This document shows, piece by piece, positions 1 through 7,895 of a DNA stretch of 37,215 nucleotides (within the stretch, counting starts at the first letter, position 1; every line of letters starts with the position of its first letter). The stretch lies in NCBI GenBank assembly GCA_030538605.1, contig JAUNTQ010000026.1:1-37215 (forward strand), written 5' to 3'. The notes below the pieces were generated by a model. The model was not told the DNA's origin. It searched no databases and saw only the letters and a list, made by a program, of their open reading frames with translations. The stretch comes from Pseudomonadota bacterium. Lineage in GTDB: Bacteria > Pseudomonadota > Gammaproteobacteria > Burkholderiales > Burkholderiaceae_C. The translations under genes were made by a program, and so were the position numbers.

Positions 1-275
1 TCACGCGCGCCGGCATCCCCTGCGGCGAAGTGCTGGGCGTGCTCGATGCCTTGACCTCGCCGCGCACGCAGGCCAGCGGCGGCATCGTGCAGACCCAGCT
101 GGCCGACGGCACCCCCGCCCCCGTGCAGGCCGCGCCCTACCGCTTTGAAGGCGCACGCACCCCCATCCGCCACGCACCGCCCACCCTGGGCCAACACACC
201 GCCGACGTGCTGCGCGAGCGCCTGGGCGTGGACGACGCGCGCCTGGCCGCGCTGCGCGCCAGCGGCGTGGTTTGA
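1..275 (+). CDS. CaiB/BaiF family CoA-transferase, C-terminal part (5' truncated by window edge)
   Basis: The reading frame enters at base 3 and ends at TGA 273-275, giving about 90 residues. The start RAGIPCGEV and the ending with RHAPPTLGQHTADVLRERLG match the usual C-terminus of type III CoA-transferases, where a PxLGxHT-VL-E-LG block closes the protein. These enzymes move CoA between acyl-CoA and a free acid in the cytoplasm. The catalytic Asp lies upstream of the window and cannot be checked. A short hairpin with a T-run follows 10 bp after the stop. The Bug-type binding protein downstream is on the same strand but beyond that hairpin. Family is fairly certain; substrate is unknown. Confidence 0.8.
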   Translation, partial: TRAGIPCGEVLGVLDALTSPRTQASGGIVQTQLADGTPAPVQAAPYRFEGARTPIRHAPPTLGQHTADVLRERLGVDDARLAALRASGVV

Positions 276-285
276 AGCCTTTTGG

Positions 286-326
286 GCTGTTTGCGCACAC
301 CCAGCTTGCGCAAGCAGCTCTGTTTT
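286..326 (+). terminator. Short hairpin plus T-run after the CoA-transferase gene
   Basis: GCTGTTTGCGCA (286-297) pairs with TGCGCAAGCAGC (307-318) with one mismatch and a 9-nt loop, followed by six T at 321-326. It starts 10 bp after the stop codon. The arms are the outer end of the larger hairpin family found at 3100, 12217, 19560 and 36977, so this looks like a short member acting as a Rho-independent terminator. Confidence 0.6.
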
Positions 327-335
327 TTGAAGCGT

Positions 336-370
336 CGTAGGCTGAGTAGAGCGAAGCGAAGCCCAGCGTT
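336..370. repeat. Dispersed repeat, single arm (GGCTGRGTAGAGC family)
   Basis: This 35-bp stretch (CGTAGGCTGAGTAGAGCGAA... to CCCAGCGTT) matches, in opposite orientation, the right part of the inverted-repeat element at 3218-3294. Here only one arm is present. No coding potential is evident. Confidence 0.5.
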
Positions 371-403
371 GCCCTTACTCGGGGCACAGGCTCAATCGCC
401 CGG

Positions 404-487
404 GCAAGGTGGGTGCTTGGCTCTGACGACCTGCAGCTATCCGAACGTGCTGCCCCGTGGGTGCAAGCACCCACCCTGCGATTTTTT
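404..487 (+). promoter_or_regulatory. Terminator-like alternative hairpins in the leader of the first Bug gene
   Basis: A 16-nt arm at 404-419 (GCAAGGTGGGTGCTTG) can pair with 464-479 (one mismatch, 44-nt loop). The same right-hand sequence can instead form a tight hairpin with GTGGGTGC at 457-464 (partner 467-474, 2-nt loop). Six T follow at 482-487 and the Bug start codon is at 512. Mutually exclusive hairpins before a T-run are the layout of an attenuator, but a plain terminator for upstream transcription is equally possible. Confidence 0.4.
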
Positions 488-511
488 CTAGGCCATCAGG
501 AGACACCACCC

Positions 512-1513
512 ATGCACACCCCCAATCTTTTTCAACCCCTCCACCTCAACCGCCGCCGCGCGCTGATCGCCACCGGCGCATTGCTGGCCGCAGGCGGCGT
601 GCACGCGCAAAGCTGGCCCACCAAGCCCATCCGGCTCGTCGTGCCCTGGCCGCCGGGCGGCCCTACCGACACGGGCTCGCGCATCGTGGGCCAATACCTG
701 GGCGACCGGCTGGGCCAGCCGGTGGTGATCGAAAACCGCCCCGGCGCATCGGGTGCCATCGCCTACAGCCAGGTCATCAAGACGCGGGGCGACGGCAGCA
801 CCTTCGTCATGCTCGCCACGCCCACCATGCTCGCGCCGCACCTGTACAAAAGCGCCAGCTACCACCCGGTGAACGACCTGCTGCCCGTGGGCATGGTGTA
901 CGACCTGCCCATCGTGCTGGTCGCCAACGCCACCGCGCTGCCGCAGGTGACCGACCTCAAGGGCCTGATCGCCGAAGCCAAGGCCCGCGCCGGCAAGCTT
1001 GACTACACCAGCGCCGGCCCCGGCAGCTTTGGCCACCTGAGCATGGAGCTGCTCAAGCAGCAAGGCGGCTTTGCCGCGCAGCACATCGCCTACCGGGGCA
1101 GCGCCCCGGCCATGAACGACCTGCTGGGCGGGCAGGTGCCCGTCATGTTCAGCGACCTGGTCGCCGCGCTGCCGCACATCCAAAGCGGCAAGCTGCGCGC
1201 GCTGGCCGTCGGCTCGCCCAGGCGGGTGTCCATCGTGCCCGACGTGCCCACCGTGGCCGAGCAGGGCTTCACCGGCTTCGAGGCCGTTTCCATCGGCGCC
1301 ATGATGGCCCCCAAGGGCACGCCAGCTGCCGTCATCGACCGCATGACGACCGAGCTGAAAACCGTGCTGGCGCAAAAAGAAGTGCAAGACCGCCTGGTCG
1401 CCGCCGGCTGCTACGCGCACTACATGACGCCCGCCGAAACGGGCCGCTACGTCACGGCCGAGTTCGACAAGTGGGGCCAGGTCATCAGGGACAACAGGCT
1501 GACGGTGGAGTAA
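512..1513 (+). CDS. Bug/TctC-family periplasmic solute-binding protein
   Basis: 333 residues. An ATG at 512 is preceded by AGGAGA (497-502), which favours it over the longer frame from 413. The N-terminus has an RRR and a hydrophobic stretch ending in GGVHAQ, an export signal possibly of Tat type. The mature part opens with SWPTKPIRLVVPWPPGGPTD, the diagnostic first strand and loop of the tripartite tricarboxylate receptor (TTT/Bug) family, and continues with VIENRPGASG and DYTSAGPGSFGHL, both part of the ligand pocket. Family members bind small carboxylates in the periplasm, normally for TctA/TctB, neither of which is nearby. It is therefore an orphan Bug protein whose ligand cannot be predicted. 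The upstream hairpin and T-run may control it. Confidence 0.92.
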   Translation: MHTPNLFQPLHLNRRRALIATGALLAAGGVHAQSWPTKPIRLVVPWPPGGPTDTGSRIVGQYLGDRLGQPVVIENRPGASGAIAYSQVIKTRGDGSTFVMLATPTMLAPHLYKSASYHPVNDLLPVGMVYDLPIVLVANATALPQVTDLKGLIAEAKARAGKLDYTSAGPGSFGHLSMELLKQQGGFAAQHIAYRGSAPAMNDLLGGQVPVMFSDLVAALPHIQSGKLRALAVGSPRRVSIVPDVPTVAEQGFTGFEAVSIGAMMAPKGTPAAVIDRMTTELKTVLAQKEVQDRLVAAGCYAHYMTPAETGRYVTAEFDKWGQVIRDNRLTVE

Positions 1514-1588
1514 GGCGAGGGCGCCCCGCGAAAGCCGATAGGCGCCCATCCGGCCGGATGGGTGTCACCGTGAGCCTGTAGAGTGGTT

Positions 1589-1696
1589 CTACCCCGCCAC
1601 GCCCTCCACCAGCAGCCGCACCCGCCGCACGCCTTGCCATTCGTCGGCTTCGAGCCGAAAGGCGAGCAGCGCGCGCGCCGGCAGTGGCTCGGTGGA
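1589..1696 (-). pseudogene. Fragment resembling the 3' end of recJ
   Basis: Reading the minus strand from 1696 to TAG at 1589-1591 gives about 35 codons, including LLAFRLEADEWQGVRRVRLL and a closing VEGVAG. The pattern A-F-R-L-E-x-x-E-W-x-G-x-R-R-V-x-L is like the C-terminal OB-domain strand of single-strand exonuclease RecJ. Nothing upstream continues the gene: the frame is cut at the dispersed repeat at 1697. I read this as a stranded 3' scrap. The recJ assignment rests on a short match and is moderate. It occupies part of the gap between the Bug gene and the efflux adaptor (1514-1842). Confidence 0.45.
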
Positions 1697-1719
1697 TTAA
1701 TTGGGGTCAGATCACGATT
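1697..1719. repeat. TTAATTGGGGTCAGATCACG dispersed repeat, single copy
   Basis: The same sequence occurs at 3356-3379, and its first 13 bp recur twice more at 3326-3354. Here it directly abuts the recJ-like fragment. Similar GGGGTCAGA motifs are known around REP-associated transposases, but no transposase is in this window. Confidence 0.6.
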
Positions 1720-1842
1720 ATTTGAACGGAGCACCCCCCGTTTCTTTCTTGGTCCATTGGGTTCCGGCCCCATTCAGGCCCTGCCTTACATTGGCGTCGT
1801 TGACATTCCCTGCCGCGTGCCGCACCGTTCGCTCCCGTGCCG

Positions 1843-3072
1843 ATGAAAACTTCTACCTCGCTGTTGGCCGTGCTGGCTTTGGGGGCTGCCGTGGGGCTGG
1901 CCTGGTGGTGGCAGCGGCCTGCGCCACAGGGGGTGGAGGTGGGTGCTCAGGCAGCGCGGGCGGCAGGCGCAGCGGCGGCGGCGGTGACGGTGGAGAGCAC
2001 CCTGGTGCGCGTGGTGCCGCTGCGCGAGGACGTGGAGGCGGTGGGCAGCTTGCGCTCGCGCCAGGGGGTGGTGGTGCGGGCCGAGGCCAGCGGGCGGGTG
2101 GCGCAGGTGGGGTTTCGAGACGGGCAGGCGGTGCGGCGCGGGCAGTTGCTGGTGCAGCTGGATGACCGGCTGCCGCGCGCGCAGGTGCAGCAGGCCGATG
2201 CCGAGCTGGGCATTGCCGAGTCGAAGCACCGGCGCAACACGGAGCTGGTGAACAGGGGCTTCATCAGCCGGCAGGCGCTGGACGAGAGCGGCGCGGCGGT
2301 GCAGGTGGCGCGGGCGCGGGCCGAGCTGGCGCGCGCCACGGCGGCGCGGCTGCGGGTGCTGGCGCCGTTTGACGGGGTGGCCGGGCTGCGCCAAGTGAAT
2401 GTGGGCGACTATTTGCGCGAGGGTGACGAGGTGCTGGGCGTGCAGGACATGGCGGCGATGCATGTGGACTTCCGCCTGCCCGAGCGCTTGCAGGCGCGGG
2501 TGCGGCAGGGGCAGCCGGTGCGCGTGCAGGTGCAGGCGCTGCCGGGGCAGGCGTTTGCGGCGGTGGTGCAGGCGGTGGACCCGCTGATCGACGCCGATGG
2601 CCGGGCGCTGAGCGTGCGCGGCTGCATCGACAACCGCGCGGGGCATTTGCGCCCCGGCATGTTTGCGCGGGTGAACACGCGCTTGGGCGATGACCGGCAG
2701 GCGCTGGTGGTGCCGGAAGAGGCCATCGTGAGCCAGGGCGGCAGCCAGAGCGTGGTGCGCTTGCAGCCGCAGGCAGAAGGTGCCTGGCTGGCGCAGCGCG
2801 TGGCGGTGCAGACGGGGGTGCGCCAGGCGGGCATGGTGGAAGTGGTGCAGGGGCTGGCCAATGGCGACCGCGTGGTGACGGCGGGGCACCAGCGCATTCA
2901 GCGCGATGGGGTGCCGGTGCGGCTGGCGGATGTGGCAGGTGATGGTGCTGCGACGCCCAGCGGCGCGGCATTGGCCCCGGGCGATGCGCCGCCCACGCCT
3001 GTGTCTGATGAACTGCCGCTTGTGGCTGCGCCGCCGGGGGTCAACCCCTGCGGCGCTGTGGCGGCGCATTGA
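1843..3072 (+). CDS. RND efflux periplasmic adaptor (membrane fusion protein, HlyD/AcrA-like)
   Basis: 409 residues from ATG 1843; a GTG two codons upstream is the alternative start. Residues 4-20 form an N-terminal membrane anchor or signal (LLAVLALGAAVGLAWWW). Next come the barrel-sandwich lipoyl half (LREDVEAVGSLRSRQGVVV), an Ala/Glu/Arg-rich helical hairpin (about 115-165), the second lipoyl half (LRVLAPFDGVAGLRQVNVGD) and beta-barrel and membrane-proximal domains (GMFARVNTRLG, VVPEEAIV). Such proteins bridge an inner-membrane RND pump and an outer-membrane channel. The matching pump starts 436 bp downstream on the same strand, with repeats between. No outer-membrane factor is in the window. 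Confidence 0.9.
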   Translation: MKTSTSLLAVLALGAAVGLAWWWQRPAPQGVEVGAQAARAAGAAAAAVTVESTLVRVVPLREDVEAVGSLRSRQGVVVRAEASGRVAQVGFRDGQAVRRGQLLVQLDDRLPRAQVQQADAELGIAESKHRRNTELVNRGFISRQALDESGAAVQVARARAELARATAARLRVLAPFDGVAGLRQVNVGDYLREGDEVLGVQDMAAMHVDFRLPERLQARVRQGQPVRVQVQALPGQAFAAVVQAVDPLIDADGRALSVRGCIDNRAGHLRPGMFARVNTRLGDDRQALVVPEEAIVSQGGSQSVVRLQPQAEGAWLAQRVAVQTGVRQAGMVEVVQGLANGDRVVTAGHQRIQRDGVPVRLADVAGDGAATPSGAALAPGDAPPTPVSDELPLVAAPPGVNPCGAVAAH

Positions 3073-3099
3073 GGCAGGCATGGATATGAAGCTATTGAT

Positions 3100-3184
3100 A
3101 GCTGCTTGCGTACATTTTAAAATGATTTCATGTGCTTTTGTATATGAATTTCAATTATTACGTACGCAAGCAGCTTCTTTTTTT
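3100..3184 (+). repeat. AT-rich hairpin element (family A), degenerate copy
   Basis: AGCTGCTTGCGTA (3100-3112) and TACGCAAGCAGCT (3163-3175) are a perfect 13-bp inverted repeat. The AT-rich inner arms pair only partly. Seven T follow at 3178-3184. It lies 27 bp after the adaptor stop codon and inside the adaptor-pump pair. Compared with the other copies this is the least well paired, so any terminator activity may be weak. Confidence 0.7.
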
Positions 3185-3217
3185 GATGTTTTGTATGCGC
3201 GCGTCTGCGTCTGCGTC

Positions 3218-3294
3218 GGCTGGGTAGAGCTTGAGCGTTACCCAGCCAACCGGCTTGCGAGAACGCTGGGTTTCGCCTTCGGCTCTACCCAGCC
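3218..3294. repeat. Inverted-repeat element with GGCTGGGTAGAGC ends
   Basis: GGCTGGGTAGAGC (3218-3230) and GCTCTACCCAGCC (3282-3294) are perfect 13-bp inverted ends around 51 bp that contain a second CCCAGCC. The right part matches the single arm at 336-370. It looks like a small non-autonomous palindromic repeat; no ORF is present. Confidence 0.65.
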
Positions 3295-3325
3295 TACGCG
3301 GTGGTGGACTTCCCCCTCACCGCAA

Positions 3326-3379
3326 TTAATTGGGGTCACACTTAATTGGGGTCAATTAATTGGGGTCAGATCACGATTT
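3326..3379. repeat. Three close direct copies of TTAATTGGGGTCA
   Basis: Copies start at 3326, 3342 and 3356; the third extends through GATCACGATTT to 3379, matching the copy at 1697. The spacings are 16 and 14 bp. This resembles repeated targeting by, or slippage at, one element. It fills the gap upstream of the RND pump. Confidence 0.65.
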
Positions 3380-3399
3380 ATGCGGGCAGTGACGGAGCA

Positions 3400-3429
3400 A
3401 GCGGTGTTCGCGGCTGCCGCCGCTCCTAA
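3400..3429. repeat. REP-like half-site
   Basis: The stretch GCGGTGTTCGCGGCTGCCGC followed by CGCTCCTA matches the right half of the REP-like palindrome at 16591-16667 (TTCGCGGCTTCCGCCGCTCC). Only the half is present, 80 bp before the pump gene. Confidence 0.5.
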
Positions 3430-3508
3430 AGAGGGCGGTGGAGAGGGGGCCAAGACAGCGCCTGCCAGGCGCGTGGCCGCCGCAGTTTGTTGACGTAACG
3501 GCTTTCCC

Positions 3509-6500
3509 ATGCAACTGGCTGAAGTTTCCATTCGCCGCCCGGTGTTTGCCACTGTGCTGTCGCTGCTCATCGTGCTGGTGGGGCTGGTGAGTTATCAGCG
3601 TTTGCAGGTGCGCGAATACCCGCGCATCGACGAGCCGGTGGTCACCGTCAGCGTGCGCTATGCGGGGGCTTCTGCCGAGGTGATCGAGTCGCAGGTCACC
3701 AAGCCGCTGGAAGACTCCATCGCGGGCATCGATGCAGTGGATGTGCTGACCTCCATCAGCCGCCCCGAGCAGGCGCAGATCAGCGTGCGCTTTCGGCTGG
3801 AGAAAGACGCCGACACCGCCGCTGCCGAGGTGCGCGACCGTGTCTCGCGCGTGCGCAACCGGCTGCCGCAGCAGATCGACGAGCCGGTGATCGCCAAGGT
3901 CGAGGCCGATGCGTTTCCGGTGATGTGGCTGTCGTATTCCAGCGAGACGCGCTCGCGCCTGGAGATCAACGACCTCATCAACCGCATCGCCCGCCCGCGC
4001 CTGCAAACCGTCACCGGCGTGGCCGATGTGCGCGTGTATGGCGAGCGGCGCTACGCCATGCGCGTGTGGGTCGATGCCGACCGTCTGGCCGCCTACGGGC
4101 TGACCACGCAGGACGTGGAAGACGCCATCCGTCGCAACAACCTCGAAGTGCCCGCCGGGCGTATCGAATCGGCGCAGCGCGAGTTCAGCGTCACCTCGCA
4201 GACCGACCTGAACACGCCCGCGCAGTTTGGTGCCATCGTCATTCGCCAGGCGGGTGGCACGCCTGTGCGCCTGCGCGACGTGGCGCGGGTGGAAGAGGGC
4301 GTGGCCGACGAGCGCAGCGCCGTGCGGCTGAATGGCCGCCCGGCCGTGTCCACCGGCGTCATCCGCCAGGCCACGGCCAATCCGCTGGAGCTGTCGCGCG
4401 GCGTGCGCGCCATGCTGCCCAGCTTGCAGGCCGATCTGCCGCCCGACGTGCGCATCGACATCGCCAACGACAACTCGGTCTTCATCGACCGCGCCGTGAA
4501 AAGCGTTTACGTCACCATTGCCGAGGCGGTGCTGCTGGTGGCGCTGGTGGTGTTCGTGTTTCTGCGCACGGTGCGCGCGTCCATCATTCCCATCGTCACC
4601 ATTCCCGTCAGTTTGATCGGCGCGTTTGCGCTGATGGCGCTGGCGGGGTTTTCGATCAACACGCTCACGCTGCTGGCGCTGGTGCTGGCCATTGGCCTGG
4701 TGGTGGACGACGCCATCGTCATGCTGGAGAACATCCACCGCCACATCGAGGAAGGCATGGAGCCGTTCGCCGCTGCCATCACCGGCGCGCGCGAAATCGG
4801 CTTTGCCATCGTCGCCATGACGCTCACGCTCGTGGCCGTGTATGCGCCGCTGGCCTTCACCCCCGGGCGCACGGGGCGGCTGTTCATCGAGTTTGCGCTG
4901 GCGCTGGCAGGCGCGGTGCTGGTGTCGGGCTTTGTCGCGCTCACCCTCTCGCCCATGATGTGCAGCAAGCTGCTGCGCCACAACCCCGCGCCCAGCCGCT
5001 TCGACCGCTTCATGGAGCGGCGCCTGCGCGCGCTTGAATCGGGCTATGGCCGCGCGCTGCAAGCCGTGCTGCTGCGCGCCAAATGGGCCGTGCTGCTGGT
5101 GATGGCCGCGTGTGCCGTGGGCATTGCCTGGCTCTATCCGCAAATGCGGCAAGAGCTTTCGCCGCTGGAAGACCGCGGCGTGGTGCTGGCCAACATCAAC
5201 GCGCCCGACGGCGCCACGCTGGACTACACCGACCGCTACGCGCGCGAGATAGAGGCCATCGGCCAGAGCTACCCCGAGTTCGACCGCATCTTCGCCAACA
5301 TCGGCAACCCCACCGTCTCGCAAGGCAGCGTGGTGCTGCGCGCCGTGGACTGGAGCGAGCGCGAGCGCAGCACCTTGCAGATCGCGCGCGATCTGCAACC
5401 GCGCTTCAACCAGCTGGCGGGCGTGAGCGCCTTTCCCATCACCCCGCCCTCGCTCGGGCAGGGCTTTCGCGAGCGGCCCGTCAACTTTGTCGTGCAAACC
5501 TCGGGCAGCTACGCGCACCTGAACGACGTCATGGCCGCGCTGCTGCGCGAAGTGGCGGCCAACCCCGGCTTTCAGGCACCCGACGTCGATCTGCGCCTGT
5601 CGCGGCCCGAGCTGCGCATCGAAGTTGACCGCGAGCGCGCCGCCGACCAGGGCGTGAGCGTGGACGCCGTGGCCCGTGCCATCGAAACCATGCTGGGCGG
5701 CCGACAAGTCACCCGCTACAAGCGCGACGCCGAGCAATACGACGTCATCGTGCAAACCACCGCCAGCGGGCGCGGCACGCCGCAGGACATCGACCGCATC
5801 CAGGTGCGCGCCAACCGCGACGGACGCACCGTCATGGTGCCGCTGTCAGCGCTCGTGCGCGTGCAAGAGGGCGTGTCCCCGCGCGAGCTAAATCACTTCG
5901 GCCAGCGCCGCTCGGCCACCCTCACCGCCAACCTCGCGCCCGACTACTCGCTGGGCGAAGCCCTCGGCTTTCTCGACACCGCCGCCAGCCGCCATCTGCA
6001 ACCCGGTGACACGACCGAGCTGAACGGCATCTCGCGCGAATTCCGCGCCAGCCAGGGTGCGCTGGCCATCGTCTTCGTGCTTGCGCTGCTGTTCATCTAC
6101 CTGGTGCTGGCCGCGCAGTTCGAGAGCTTTGTCGATCCGCTCATCATCCTGTTCTCGGTGCCGCTGTCCATGATCGGCGCGCTGCTGGCGCTGCAACTGA
6201 CGGGCGGCTCCATCAACGTGTATTCGCAGATCGGCCTCATCACCCTGATCGGCCTGGTCACCAAACACGGCATCCTCATCGTCGAATTCACCAACCAGCT
6301 GCGCCAGCGCGGCCAGCCCATGCTGCAAGCCCTCATCAACGCCAGCAGTCAACGCCTGCGCCCCATCCTCATGACCACCGGCGCGATGGTGCTGGGCGCA
6401 GTGCCCCTGGCTCTGGCCAGCGGCGCGGGCGCCGAAAGCCGCCAGCAAATCGGCTGGGTCATCGTCGGCGGCATGAGCCTGGGCACACTGCTGACGGTCT

Positions 6501-6604
6501 TTGTGGTGCCCACCATGTACGCGCTGCTGGCGCGCAAGGGGGTGCCGGGGGCGATTACGGTGGCTGTCGGCGCGTCGCACGCCGAACCGGCGCACGACAG
6601 CTGA
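3509..6604 (+). CDS. RND-family multidrug efflux pump, inner-membrane permease (AcrB/HAE1-type)
   Basis: 1031 residues, the normal length for an RND pump. It starts with MQLAEVSIRRPVFATVLSLL, the classical amphipathic helix plus TM1, then a large periplasmic porter domain. TM4 carries the proton-relay pair D400-D401 in GLVVDDAIVMLENI. A second periplasmic domain and the TM7-12 bundle follow (LALLFIYLVLAAQFESFVDP, VTKHGILIVEFTNQ, TTGAMVLGAVPLAL). Such pumps export hydrophobic drugs or solvents by proton antiport with an adaptor and a TolC-like channel. The adaptor is at 1843-3072; the channel must be elsewhere. Repeats separate the two genes, so the pump may have its own promoter. Substrate is not inferable. 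Confidence 0.95.
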   Translation: MQLAEVSIRRPVFATVLSLLIVLVGLVSYQRLQVREYPRIDEPVVTVSVRYAGASAEVIESQVTKPLEDSIAGIDAVDVLTSISRPEQAQISVRFRLEKDADTAAAEVRDRVSRVRNRLPQQIDEPVIAKVEADAFPVMWLSYSSETRSRLEINDLINRIARPRLQTVTGVADVRVYGERRYAMRVWVDADRLAAYGLTTQDVEDAIRRNNLEVPAGRIESAQREFSVTSQTDLNTPAQFGAIVIRQAGGTPVRLRDVARVEEGVADERSAVRLNGRPAVSTGVIRQATANPLELSRGVRAMLPSLQADLPPDVRIDIANDNSVFIDRAVKSVYVTIAEAVLLVALVVFVFLRTVRASIIPIVTIPVSLIGAFALMALAGFSINTLTLLALVLAIGLVVDDAIVMLENIHRHIEEGMEPFAAAITGAREIGFAIVAMTLTLVAVYAPLAFTPGRTGRLFIEFALALAGAVLVSGFVALTLSPMMCSKLLRHNPAPSRFDRFMERRLRALESGYGRALQAVLLRAKWAVLLVMAACAVGIAWLYPQMRQELSPLEDRGVVLANINAPDGATLDYTDRYAREIEAIGQSYPEFDRIFANIGNPTVSQGSVVLRAVDWSERERSTLQIARDLQPRFNQLAGVSAFPITPPSLGQGFRERPVNFVVQTSGSYAHLNDVMAALLREVAANPGFQAPDVDLRLSRPELRIEVDRERAADQGVSVDAVARAIETMLGGRQVTRYKRDAEQYDVIVQTTASGRGTPQDIDRIQVRANRDGRTVMVPLSALVRVQEGVSPRELNHFGQRRSATLTANLAPDYSLGEALGFLDTAASRHLQPGDTTELNGISREFRASQGALAIVFVLALLFIYLVLAAQFESFVDPLIILFSVPLSMIGALLALQLTGGSINVYSQIGLITLIGLVTKHGILIVEFTNQLRQRGQPMLQALINASSQRLRPILMTTGAMVLGAVPLALASGAGAESRQQIGWVIVGGMSLGTLLTVFVVPTMYALLARKGVPGAITVAVGASHAEPAHDS

Positions 6605-6641
6605 ACCGGGTAGACCGCAAGCGCGTCGGTCAATTCTGCGT

Positions 6642-6670
6642 TTGCTGACGGCAAGATGGCGTGTTAAATT
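6642..6670 (+). promoter_or_regulatory. Candidate sigma-70 promoter of the AAA15/RloB-like module
   Basis: TTGCTG (6642-6647) and TAAATT (6665-6670) are 17 bp apart, and the -10 is preceded by TGT, giving an extended -10. The start codon follows 28 bp later. The local sequence turns AT-rich against a GC-rich background. This supports the two genes being their own transcription unit rather than a tail of the efflux operon. Confidence 0.5.
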
Positions 6671-6673
6671 CAA

Positions 6674-6696
6674 TTTCAAACAAAAATTTGTTGAAA
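6674..6696 (+). promoter_or_regulatory. Dyad just upstream of the ATPase start
   Basis: TTTCAA (6674-6679) with TTGAAA (6691-6696) and inner CAAA (6681-6684) with TTTG (6687-6690) form a 10-bp dyad with one bulged A and a 2-nt loop. It ends 2 bp before the ATG, where a ribosome-binding site would lie, and no clear GGAG is seen. It could be an operator or an RNA hairpin limiting translation. Confidence 0.4.
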
Positions 6697-6698
6697 TC

Positions 6699-7895
6699 AT
6701 GAATTTCATGCTGCATCGTTTTGCTTTTTCCAACTTCCAGTCCTTCCGCGAGCGCACCGAGGTCAACTGGCTGCTGGACGGCAAAGTGCCCGAGGCCGTG
6801 TGGTCGGTGACGGGCAGCGCTGGCATGCGCGCCAGCACCGTGATGGCGGTCATCGGCCCCAACGCCAGTGGCAAGACCGGCGTGTTGAGTGCGCTCGTCT
6901 TCGTCCTGTCGTTCGCTTTTCATTCGTTTGCGGCCGACCCGCAGGCGAAGATCGCGTTCTCGCCGTATGCCCTGTTCGAGGGCGAGCCATCCGAGTTCGA
7001 GATCGAATTTGAATGGGACGGCAAGCTGTGGCGCTACGTGCTTCGCTGCACGCGCGAGCGGGTGCTTCATGAGGCGCTTTACGTCAAGCGTCAGCGCATG
7101 GGCTACGTCTTTCTGCGCGACTGGGCGGCAGGCGAGTTGCGGTACGAGGTCAAGCGCCAGCCGGAGTTTGATCTGCCCATCGCTGAGGCAGCCAAGGCGC
7201 GCGCCAATGCATCGTTGATTTCAACGGGCGCGCAATATGGTGTGTCGCTTGCACAGCGAATGGTGCAGGCCAACGTGAGCACGAACCTGGATTTCCGGGG
7301 GCGCATCGGAACGGGTCCAGGTCCTCAACTTGGCGCAGCGCACTACTTTGCCCACCACCCCGATCAGCTTCAGCAGGCCATTCGCTTGATGCGGACGTGG
7401 GATTTCGGCCTCCACGCCATCGAGTTGCGGGCGCAGGAGCTTGCGCTTGAAAACGGCAAGACCGAGAGAGTGTGGATCCCTTTCGGCATCCACCGAGACC
7501 GGCGGGGCAAGCCGTTCGAGCTGCCGTTGCAGCGTGAATCCAGTGGCACGCAAAGCGTGTTCGTGCTGCTGCGCGGGCTGCTTGATGTGCTTGAGTCGGG
7601 CGGCCTGGCCATCGTCGACGAGTTCGAGAACGACTTGCACCCCCACATGCTGGAGCCGATCCTGAGCTTGTTCGCCGACAAGGCCACGAACCCGCACGGC
7701 GCGCAACTGCTTTTTACCTGCCACGCCATGGAAGTGCTGAACATCCTGCACAAATCGCAGGTGATGCTGGTCGAGAAGGACGAAGGCAGCGAAAGCACCG
7801 CCTGGCGGCTGGACAGCGTGGAGGGCATTCGCAGTGACGACAACTTCTACGCCAAGTACATGGCCGGCGCTTACGGCGCCGTGCCCCAGCTATGA
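6699..7895 (+). CDS. AAA15/OLD-type (RloA-like) ATPase of a putative two-gene defence module
   Basis: 398 residues from ATG 6699; an ATG three codons later is the alternative. The opening FAFSNFQSFRERTEVN is typical of ABC-class ATPases that begin F/N-F-x-S/C-F. Walker A is GPNASGKT (53-60), the signature region is SSGTQSVFVL, Walker B is LAIVDEFENDLHPHM (D307, E308) and the switch His is in LFTCHAMEV (H342). All catalytic parts seem intact. There is no TOPRIM domain in this chain; the next gene, overlapping by 4 bp (ATGA), supplies one. The pairing resembles RloA-RloB and, more loosely, PARIS (AriA-AriB), systems known for anti-phage or toxic nuclease activity. A defence role is inference from architecture. 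Confidence 0.85.
   Translation: MNFMLHRFAFSNFQSFRERTEVNWLLDGKVPEAVWSVTGSAGMRASTVMAVIGPNASGKTGVLSALVFVLSFAFHSFAADPQAKIAFSPYALFEGEPSEFEIEFEWDGKLWRYVLRCTRERVLHEALYVKRQRMGYVFLRDWAAGELRYEVKRQPEFDLPIAEAAKARANASLISTGAQYGVSLAQRMVQANVSTNLDFRGRIGTGPGPQLGAAHYFAHHPDQLQQAIRLMRTWDFGLHAIELRAQELALENGKTERVWIPFGIHRDRRGKPFELPLQRESSGTQSVFVLLRGLLDVLESGGLAIVDEFENDLHPHMLEPILSLFADKATNPHGAQLLFTCHAMEVLNILHKSQVMLVEKDEGSESTAWRLDSVEGIRSDDNFYAKYMAGAYGAVPQL

Noticed and set aside
3326-3379. CRISPR-like array
   Set aside because: Only three 13-bp units with 1-3 bp between; no spacers of uniform length and no cas genes.
3371-5755. 794-residue minus-strand ORF
   Set aside because: His/Gln/Arg-rich antisense frame of the RND pump, a GC-skew artefact.
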